Positions 10,462 to 14,711 of a stretch of DNA of 14,711 nucleotides are shown one piece after another (positions within the stretch are counted from its first letter, which is position 1; each line of letters begins with the position of its first letter). Source of the stretch: Microbacterium sp. (GTDB lineage Bacteria > Actinomycetota > Actinomycetes > Actinomycetales > Microbacteriaceae); contig JAJUIM010000018.1 in the NCBI GenBank assembly GCA_029267645.1, positions 1 to 14,711 of the forward strand. The letters run 5' to 3'. Both the position numbers and the translations under genes were made by a program. The notes under the pieces are model-generated. The model searched no databases. It saw nothing but the letters and a program-made list of their open reading frames with translations, and was not told the DNA's origin.

Positions 10462-10472
10462 CGTTCCTGCCG

Positions 10473-11834
10473 TCAGCTCAGCTCGTCGCCCTCGAGCAGG
10501 CTCGTGACGAGCGCCGCGATGTCGCTGCGCTCGGACCTCGTGAGCGTGACGTGGCCGAACAGCCCCTGCCCCTTGAGGGTCTCGATCACGCTCGCGACGC
10601 CGTCGTGGCGGCCCACGCGCAGGTTGTCGCGCTGCTGCACGTCGTGAGTGAGCACGACGCGAGAGTTCTGCCCGATGCGGCTCAGGACCGTGAGCAGCAC
10701 GTTGCGCTCGAGCGACTGCGCCTCGTCCACGATCACGAACGCGTCGTGCAGCGACCGCCCGCGGATGTGGGTGAGGGGCAGCACCTCGAGCAGGCCGCGC
10801 TGCGTCACCTCATCGAGTACGTTCTCGGAGACGACGGATCCCAGGGTGTCGTACACCGCCTGTCCCCAGGGCGACATCTTCTCGCCCTGGTCGCCGGGCA
10901 GGTAGCCGAGCTCCTGGCCGCCGACGGCGAACAGCGGGCGGAAGACGATGATCCGCTTCTGCTGCTGCCGCTCGAGCACGGCCTCGAGGCCCGCGCACAG
11001 CGCGAGCGCCGACTTGCCCGTCCCCGCGCGCCCGCCGAGCGACACGATGCCCACGTCGGGGTCGAGCAGCAGGTCGATCGCGATGCGCTGCTCCGCCGAG
11101 CGCCCGTGCAGGCCGAAGACGTCGCGGTCGCCGCGCACGAGCCGGAACTCGCCGTCGGATCCCGTGACGCGCCCGAGCGCCGATCCGCGCTCCGACTGGA
11201 TCACGAGCCCCGTGTTGAGCGGCAGGCCGCGCGCGTCGTCGTGCGCCGCGATCTCGGCCTCGTAGAGGTCGCTCATGTCGTCGCCCGAGAGCGCGAGCGA
11301 CGTGATGCCCGTCCAGCCCGAGTCGACGGCCTGCTCCGCGAGGTACTCCTCCGCGAGAATGCCGAGCGATGCCGCCTTCACGCGCATCGGCACGTCCTTC
11401 GAGACGATCGTGACCCGCTGGCCGTCCTTCGCGATGTTCGCCGCGACGGCGAGGATCCGCGAGTCGTTGTCGTCCTGGCGCATGCCGCTCGGCAGCACGG
11501 TCGGATCCGAGTTGTTCAGCTCGACGCGAACGGTGCCGCCCGACGCCGTCGGCACCGGGAAGTCGAGGCGCCCGTGCTCGACGCGCATCTCATCGAGGTA
11601 GCGCAGCGCCTGGCGCGCGAAGTAGCCGATCTCGGGATCGTGGCGCTTGGCTTCGAGCTCGCCGATCACGACGATCGGGATGACGACCGAGTGCTCCGCG
11701 AAGCGGAACATCGCGCGCGGATCGCTGAGCAGCACAGAGGTGTCGAGCACATAGGCTCGCAGATCCGTGGACTCCGACGCCGCCGAACCGGTCGCCTTCG
11801 CCTTTCGAGTGACCTTCGTGGTCGCTGCGGTCAC
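10473..11834 (-). CDS. phoH: PIN-PhoH fusion protein (PhoH2-type RNase/ATPase)
   Basis: A 453-residue fusion of an N-terminal PIN nuclease domain and a C-terminal PhoH ATPase. Seen: PIN acidic residues in [12 protein letters not shown] (Asp31), [10 protein letters not shown] (Glu59), QDDNDSRI (Asp124) and [11 protein letters not shown] (Asp147); the P-loop GGRAGTGKS (267-275); [13 protein letters not shown]; Walker B VIVDEAQS (Asp370, Glu371); and THDVQQRD. All catalytic residues appear intact. Mycobacterial PhoH2 (Rv1095) is reported to be a sequence-specific RNA helicase and RNase. Start: GTG at 11834 is preferred over GTG at 11843 because GAGGGGAG sits 8 bases upstream of the former and touches the latter. 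The gene follows uppS on the same strand with a 177-base leader that holds a palindrome, a hairpin and a short open frame. Confidence 0.95.
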   Translation of the reverse strand: MTAATTKVTRKAKATGSAASESTDLRAYVLDTSVLLSDPRAMFRFAEHSVVIPIVVIGELEAKRHDPEIGYFARQALRYLDEMRVEHGRLDFPVPTASGGTVRVELNNSDPTVLPSGMRQDDNDSRILAVAANIAKDGQRVTIVSKDVPMRVKAASLGILAEEYLAEQAVDSGWTGITSLALSGDDMSDLYEAEIAAHDDARGLPLNTGLVIQSERGSALGRVTGSDGEFRLVRGDRDVFGLHGRSAEQRIAIDLLLDPDVGIVSLGGRAGTGKSALALCAGLEAVLERQQQKRIIVFRPLFAVGGQELGYLPGDQGEKMSPWGQAVYDTLGSVVSENVLDEVTQRGLLEVLPLTHIRGRSLHDAFVIVDEAQSLERNVLLTVLSRIGQNSRVVLTHDVQQRDNLRVGRHDGVASVIETLKGQGLFGHVTLTRSERSDIAALVTSLLEGDELS

Positions 11835-11956
11835 GTCCCACACTCCCCTCGCCGGGCTGCCGCCCGGTCACTCGAGTCGACCTGTGGGGTCACGAGTCGC
11901 GATCCGTGAGGCCGACCCGATCGAGCGCTCTGCCCGATGACACGAACGTAAATCAC
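11831..11956 (-). CDS. Possible 41-codon leader frame upstream of phoH
   Basis: An open frame of 41 codons begins at a GTG inside the 18-bp palindrome and ends with a TGA that overlaps the chosen phoH GTG in GTGA. The product would be basic and Arg/Ser/Gly-rich (starts [15 protein letters not shown]), with no motif I recognise and no clear ribosome binding site. Mycobacterial phoH2 is preceded by an antitoxin gene (phoAT) that overlaps it, which makes the arrangement notable. Against it: a candidate -10 at 11945-11950 would start transcription downstream of this GTG, the base composition is not clearly coding, and open frames of this size arise by chance in GC-rich DNA. Confidence 0.2.
   Translation of the reverse strand: MIYVRVIGQSARSGRPHGSRLVTPQVDSSDRAAARRGECGT
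11852..11867 (-). promoter_or_regulatory. GC hairpin beside the phoH ribosome binding site
   Basis: On the minus strand CCGGGC and GCCCGG form a 6-bp all-GC stem around a GGCA loop, ending one base before the GAGGGGAG ribosome binding site of phoH. It could influence access of the ribosome, or simply space the site. It has no T-run and is not a typical terminator. Confidence 0.35.
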
Positions 11957-11974
11957 ACCGGTGTGATTCGACAG
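11945..11974 (-). promoter_or_regulatory. Candidate phoH promoter with palindromic spacer
   Basis: On the minus strand TACGTT (11950-11945) fits the -10 pattern TANNNT. CTGTCG (11974-11969) is a weak -35 (three of six bases match TTGACA). The 18 bases between them are exactly the palindrome at 11951-11968. Transcription would begin near 11938, giving a leader of about 105 bases before phoH. Confidence 0.35.
11951..11968. promoter_or_regulatory. Perfect 18-bp palindrome, probable operator
   Basis: AATCACACCGGTGTGATT is identical to its own reverse complement and stands in a comparatively AT-rich patch upstream of phoH. Perfect symmetry with no loop suits a dimeric regulator better than an RNA hairpin. 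The half-site arrangement TCACA-CCGG-TGTGA is the reverse of the Crp/GlxR order (TGTGA-N6-TCACA). I do not know which regulator would bind. As RNA it could also form a 7-bp stem with a CCGG loop at the 3' side of uppS, but only a poor T-tract follows. Confidence 0.6.
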
Positions 11975-12011
11975 CCCCCTGGCGAGGATTTCACGATCCG
12001 TTTACGTGGGT

Positions 12012-12800
12012 CTACTTGCCGAAGCGGCGATCGCGCGAGCCGTAGTCGCGGATCGCGCGCAGGAAGTCGACCTCGCGCAGGTCGGGGCCGAGCGCCTCGA
12101 CGAAGTAGAACTCGCTGTGCGCGCTCTGCCACAGCAGGAAGTCGCTGAGGCGCTGCTCGCCCGATGTGCGGATCACGAGGTCCGGATCCTTCTGCCCGCC
12201 CGTGTAGAGGTGCGCGCTGATGAGCTCAGGCGTCAGCGTCGCGGCGAGGTCGTCGAGGGATCCGCCGCGCTCGCGGTGCTTCTCGATCACCTTCCGCACG
12301 GCGTCGACGATCTCGTAGCGGCCCCCGTAACCGACCGCGAGATTCACGTGCAGGCCTGCGTTCTCGTTCGTCCGTGCCGACGCGTCCCGCAGGGCGCTCA
12401 CGAGAAAGTCGGGCAGGTTGTCCTCGCGGCCGACGTGCTGCACGCGCCAGTCACCGCGCCGCGACAGCCGCCCCGCGAGCCCCGCGATGATCTCGATGAG
12501 GTCGTCGAGCTCCGACCGGTCGCGCTTGACGACGTTGTCGTTCGAGAGCAGGTAGAGCGAGACGACGTCGACGCCGATCTCGTCGCACCAGCCGAGGAAC
12601 TCGACCATCTTGTCGGCGCCCGCGCGGTGTCCGTGTGCGGGCGTCTCGTAACCGAGCTGGCGCGCCCACCGGCGGTTGCCGTCGATCATCATCGCGACGT
12701 GGTGCGGCACCCGATCCGGGTCGATCTGACGGCGCAGCCGGGAGGCGTACACCCGATACAGGGGACCTGTGCCCTCGTTCGGGCGCGAGCTGCTGACCAC
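12012..12800 (-). CDS. uppS: Isoprenyl transferase (cis-prenyltransferase, Rv1086-like)
   Basis: A 262-residue UppS-family enzyme that condenses IPP in cis onto an allylic diphosphate. Seen: HVAMMIDGNRRWA with catalytic Asp40, GHRAGADKM, LYLLSNDN, VNLAVGYGGRYEIVDA and the C-terminal DPDLVIRTSGEQRLSDFLLWQSAHSEFYF. The DGNRRWA form (DGNGRWA in E. coli), the LYRVYASRLRRQI N-terminus and the neighbours resemble the short-chain Z-farnesyl diphosphate synthase Rv1086 more than classical undecaprenyl synthases, so the chain length is open. Start: GTG at 12800 is preferred, with TATCGT 6 bases upstream and no Shine-Dalgarno; an ATG at 12863 would add 21 residues without family similarity. It is divergent from the hemolysin III gene. 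Its substrate derives from the MEP pathway (ispH at 5056-6099). Confidence 0.93.
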   Translation of the reverse strand: MVSSSRPNEGTGPLYRVYASRLRRQIDPDRVPHHVAMMIDGNRRWARQLGYETPAHGHRAGADKMVEFLGWCDEIGVDVVSLYLLSNDNVVKRDRSELDDLIEIIAGLAGRLSRRGDWRVQHVGREDNLPDFLVSALRDASARTNENAGLHVNLAVGYGGRYEIVDAVRKVIEKHRERGGSLDDLAATLTPELISAHLYTGGQKDPDLVIRTSGEQRLSDFLLWQSAHSEFYFVEALGPDLREVDFLRAIRDYGSRDRRFGK

Positions 12801-12806
12801 GACATG

Positions 12807-12812
12807 ACGATA
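12807..12812 (-). promoter_or_regulatory. Candidate -10 box of uppS (leaderless)
   Basis: TATCGT on the minus strand ends 6 bases before the GTG at 12800, the same spacing as at ispH, xseA and the hemolysin III gene. It supports the shorter start for uppS. Confidence 0.5.
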
Positions 12813-12874
12813 CCCCGCGTCACCCGCGCGCACGGTGTGTGCGCGATGTGTCGCGACCGGCATACGCGCGCACG

Positions 12875-12880
12875 TAATCT
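12875..12880 (+). promoter_or_regulatory. Candidate -10 box of hemolysin III gene (leaderless)
   Basis: TAATCT ends 6 bases before the ATG at 12887. It is one of the best TANNNT matches in the window, and no ribosome binding site lies between it and the start codon. Confidence 0.55.
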
Positions 12881-12886
12881 CGAAGA

Positions 12887-13621
12887 ATGGACTCCCCCGA
12901 GACGCACGGTCCCGAAGAGACCGGCGCCCCGATGCCTCGCCTCCCGCTCATCGAGGCCGACGCGGCGCCCGCCGAAGACATCAAGCCCAGCTGGCGCGGC
13001 TGGATCCATGCCGGCACGGCGCCCGTGGCGCTCGCCGCCGGCATCGTGCTCATCTGCCTCGCGCAGGGCACGGCTGCCAAGTGGGCGTCGGCGGTGTTCA
13101 TGGTGTCGTCGCTCATGCTGTTCGGCAATTCGGCCGTCTATCACCGCTTCAACTGGGGCCCGCGCGTCAAGGGCGTGCTCAAGCGCATCGATCACGCCAA
13201 CATCCTGCTGCTCATCGCCGGCACCTACACCCCGATCGGCGTGCTCGCGCTGCCGCCCGAGAAGGGCGTGCTGCTGCTGAGCATTGTGTGGGGCGGCGCG
13301 ATCGTCGGAATCCTCTTCCGCGTGCTGTGGATCGGCGCGCCGCGCTGGCTCTACGTCGCGCTCTACCTCGCGCTCGGCTGGGCGGCGGTCATGTACATGC
13401 CCGACCTGTTCCGGGCGAGCCCCGCCATGATGATCCTCGTGATCGTCGGCGGCGTGCTGTACTCGATCGGCGCCGTCGTGTACGCGCTCAAGCGCCCCAA
13501 CCCGTGGCCGAACCACTTCGGCTTCCACGAGATCTTCCACGTCTGCACCGTCCTGGCGTTCCTCTGCCACTGGACGGGCGCGCTGCTCATCGCGCTGGAG
13601 CCCGCGTTCAACGCGGGGTAG
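12887..13621 (+). CDS. Hemolysin III / PAQR family membrane protein
   Basis: A 244-residue seven-helix membrane protein of the hemolysin III (YqfA/PAQR) family. Seen: a polar N-terminus of about 35 residues, seven hydrophobic helices from about residue 42, and the family metal-site motifs: GNSAVYHRFNW (His86) after helix 2, RIDHANI (Asp102, His103), and HEIFHVCTVLAF (His214, His218) in the last helix. PAQR proteins are proposed metal-dependent lipid hydrolases; the haemolysin name comes from a Bacillus homologue and does not prove toxicity. The ATG at 12887 is supported by the -10 box at 12875-12880. The 3' end overlaps the opposing gene by 14 bases. In M. tuberculosis the homologue (Rv1085c) is also next to the Rv1086 prenyltransferase. 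Confidence 0.94.
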   Translation: MDSPETHGPEETGAPMPRLPLIEADAAPAEDIKPSWRGWIHAGTAPVALAAGIVLICLAQGTAAKWASAVFMVSSLMLFGNSAVYHRFNWGPRVKGVLKRIDHANILLLIAGTYTPIGVLALPPEKGVLLLSIVWGGAIVGILFRVLWIGAPRWLYVALYLALGWAAVMYMPDLFRASPAMMILVIVGGVLYSIGAVVYALKRPNPWPNHFGFHEIFHVCTVLAFLCHWTGALLIALEPAFNAG

Positions 13622-13928
13622 CGTTCCCGCCCTCGCCCCTGTCGTCCTCCGCGGAAGCCGAGTCATCGTCGGTCGACGTGGCCTCGTCGGCGTCCGCGGC
13701 CTCGCGCGCCGCCTGCTCCTCGGCGTCGAGCATCTCCTGCACCTCGGCGCGGTACTTCATCCGGCGCACGCGACGCAGCATGTCGATCGCGAGCAGGATC
13801 ACGACGACAACGAGCAGCGCGACGAAGAGGAAGCCGAACGGTCCCGGCGTGACGCTGTCGGGATCCACGGTCGGCTGCGGAACGGGAGTCTCCTCGAGAC
13901 CGGTGCGGACGGCAGAGAAGACGAGCAT
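13608..13928 (-). CDS. Small single-pass membrane protein, Rv1083-like
   Basis: A 106-residue protein with a short N-terminus (TPVPQPTVDPDSVTPG), one strong membrane helix (about 32-50, FGFLFVALLVVVVILLAID), a basic juxtamembrane stretch MLRRVRRMKYRAEV and a long acidic tail rich in Ala, Glu, Asp and Ser. It resembles the small membrane proteins beside mca in other actinobacteria (Rv1083 in M. tuberculosis); function unknown. Start: ATG at 13928 is preferred, with GGGAG 7 bases upstream; GTG at 13973 would add 15 residues. The 3' end overlaps the hemolysin III gene by 14 bases, tail to tail. The mca gene expected upstream is absent here. Confidence 0.83.
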   Translation of the reverse strand: MLVFSAVRTGLEETPVPQPTVDPDSVTPGPFGFLFVALLVVVVILLAIDMLRRVRRMKYRAEVQEMLDAEEQAAREAADADEATSTDDDSASAEDDRGEGGNATPR

Positions 13929-14002
13929 CGAGCGACTCCCGAGAGTGAGGCGGCTAACCTGGAACTCCCCCACCCTATTCCTCCCCCTCCTGTGAGGTGC
14001 TC

Positions 14003-14392
14003 GTGACCACGAAGGAGCAGCTCGACGACCGCTACGGTCGCTCGAAGCGCACCGGCCTGCGCATCGGCCTCGTCATCGTCGCCGTCGTCGCAGCCGCGAT
14101 CGTGGGGCTCCTCGTGTGGAGCGTGTGGTCCTCCTCCTCACGCAGCGTCGACTTCGACGACCTCGGCTTCCGCGTCGTCGACGATTCCCAGGTCGAGCTG
14201 TCGTTCCGCGTGACGAGCGCGCACCAGGAGGACGTCACGTGCGTGCTGGAGGCGCTCGACACGAGCTTCGGCGTCGTCGGCTGGGAGGTCGTGGAGCTCG
14301 ACGGCGGATCCGTCACGGCCGACTACACCGAGACGATCCGCACCGTCGACACGGCGACGACGGGTTACGTCAACAGCTGCTCCCTCCGGTAG
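14003..14392 (+). CDS. DUF4307 domain-containing membrane protein
   Basis: A 129-residue protein of the actinobacterial DUF4307 family (Rv1081c in M. tuberculosis), function unknown. Seen: the characteristic N-terminus [15 protein letters not shown], a membrane helix (about 19-41), then a small, probably extracytoplasmic domain with two cysteines, VTCVLEAL and VNSCSLR, that could form a disulfide. Start: GTG at 14003, with GAGG (13994-13997 region) about 5 bases upstream; the GTG at 13997 would add only ML. TAACCT at 13955-13960 is a possible -10. It is divergent from the small membrane protein and directly upstream of greA, the same pairing as in mycobacteria. Confidence 0.9.
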   Translation: MTTKEQLDDRYGRSKRTGLRIGLVIVAVVAAAIVGLLVWSVWSSSSRSVDFDDLGFRVVDDSQVELSFRVTSAHQEDVTCVLEALDTSFGVVGWEVVELDGGSVTADYTETIRTVDTATTGYVNSCSLR

Positions 14393-14445
14393 ATTCGGTC
14401 GGATACCGGCTCTCGGATCATCGGATCTGTGTAAGGAGAATCATC

Positions 14446-14711
14446 GTGACTGACGAGAACGCGCCCTTCCTGACGCAGGAGGCCTACGACCGGCTCGCGG
14501 CGGAGCTCGAGCACCTCTCGACCGTCGGCCGCGAGGAGATCGCGAAGCGCATCGAGGCTGCCCGCGAGGAGGGCGACCTCCGCGAGAACGGCGGGTATCA
14601 CGCGGCGAAGGACGAGCAGGGCAAGCAGGAGGCTCGCATCCGCCAGCTGACCGCGATCCTCAAGGACGCGAAGATCGGCGAGGCGCCCGAGGCCGACGGC
14701 ACGGTTCGCCC
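14446..14711 (+). CDS. greA: Transcription elongation factor GreA, 5' part (cut by window edge)
   Basis: The first 88 codons of GreA, which binds RNA polymerase and stimulates cleavage of backtracked RNA. Seen: [16 protein letters not shown] at the start of the N-terminal coiled coil, [25 protein letters not shown] with the two acidic tip residues (Asp44, Glu47) that reach into the polymerase channel, and the second helix [14 protein letters not shown]. The C-terminal FKBP-like domain lies beyond the window. The GTG at 14446 has AAGGAG 7 bases upstream. It is 53 bases downstream of the DUF4307 gene and probably shares its transcript; TAGATT at 14390-14395, overlapping that gene's stop codon, could be an internal -10. 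Confidence 0.96.
   Translation, partial: MTDENAPFLTQEAYDRLAAELEHLSTVGREEIAKRIEAAREEGDLRENGGYHAAKDEQGKQEARIRQLTAILKDAKIGEAPEADGTVR

Noticed and set aside
11951..11968. A Crp/GlxR binding site
   Set aside because: The order of the half-sites is reversed: the sequence reads TCACA-CCGG-TGTGA, whereas Crp/GlxR sites read TGTGA-N6-TCACA.
12825..12845. Imperfect inverted repeat in the uppS-hemolysin III spacer
   Set aside because: The CGCGCGCAC and TGTGTGCGCG arms have a mismatch and consist of simple GC dinucleotide runs that are common in this genome; not enough to call an operator.
12801..12863. Longer N-terminus for uppS starting at ATG 12863
   Set aside because: The extra 21 residues lack family similarity and would cross the -10 box at 12807-12812; the GTG at 12800 fits the leaderless pattern.
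12689..13666. A 325-codon minus-strand frame across the hemolysin III gene
   Set aside because: The plus-strand gene has seven helices and the family histidines; the antisense frame is charged, repetitive and motif-free.

Overview
The window is a stretch of chromosomal core genes from a high-GC actinobacterium. GC-rich third codon positions, actinobacterial protein families (DUF4245, DUF4307, a PIN-PhoH protein, an Rv1086-like cis-prenyltransferase) and frequent leaderless-looking starts all point that way. The protein details fit Microbacteriaceae, probably Microbacterium or a close relative; this placement is inference. Gene content and much of the order match the region of Mycobacterium tuberculosis running from greA (Rv1080c) to ychF (Rv1112), read in the opposite direction. 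I see no mobile element, phage gene, CRISPR array, tRNA or rRNA. No gene-free stretch exceeds 300 bases: the largest gaps are 11835-12011 (177 bases) and 3238-3409 (172 bases), and both are described.

Left third (1-4483): the 5' part of ychF (minus, running off the edge) is divergent from rmuC. rmuC converges without any gap on a 66-residue membrane protein gene that follows glpX (minus). glpX (fructose-1,6-bisphosphatase) is divergent from fbaA (fructose-bisphosphate aldolase), so two enzymes acting on the same metabolite share one 172-base regulatory region. A strong hairpin closes fbaA.

Middle (4484-10461): a minus-strand pair, ispH followed by a three-helix membrane protein gene coupled by a 4-base overlap, stands back to back with a tightly packed plus-strand operon: xseA, xseB, a DUF4245 protein, a beta-carbonic anhydrase and fumC. 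A 15-16 bp hairpin separates fumC from the convergent phoH.

Right third (10462-14711): on the minus strand are phoH (PIN-PhoH fusion, homologue of PhoH2) and, upstream of it, a short-chain-like isoprenyl transferase. The latter is divergent from a hemolysin III/PAQR membrane protein. Then come a small membrane protein like Rv1083, a DUF4307 protein, and the first 88 codons of greA. The mycothiol conjugate amidase gene (mca), which adjoins these genes in mycobacteria, is missing.

Most of the window is ordinary housekeeping sequence, and I did not find a new defence or mobile system. The more interesting signals are regulatory: a repeated pattern of -10 hexamers 6-8 bases from the start codon with no ribosome binding site (leaderless genes), including a mirror-image pair between ispH and xseA; a perfect 18-bp palindrome in the phoH leader; a 41-codon frame ending in a GTGA overlap with phoH; and an excess of the word GGATCC in all reading frames.
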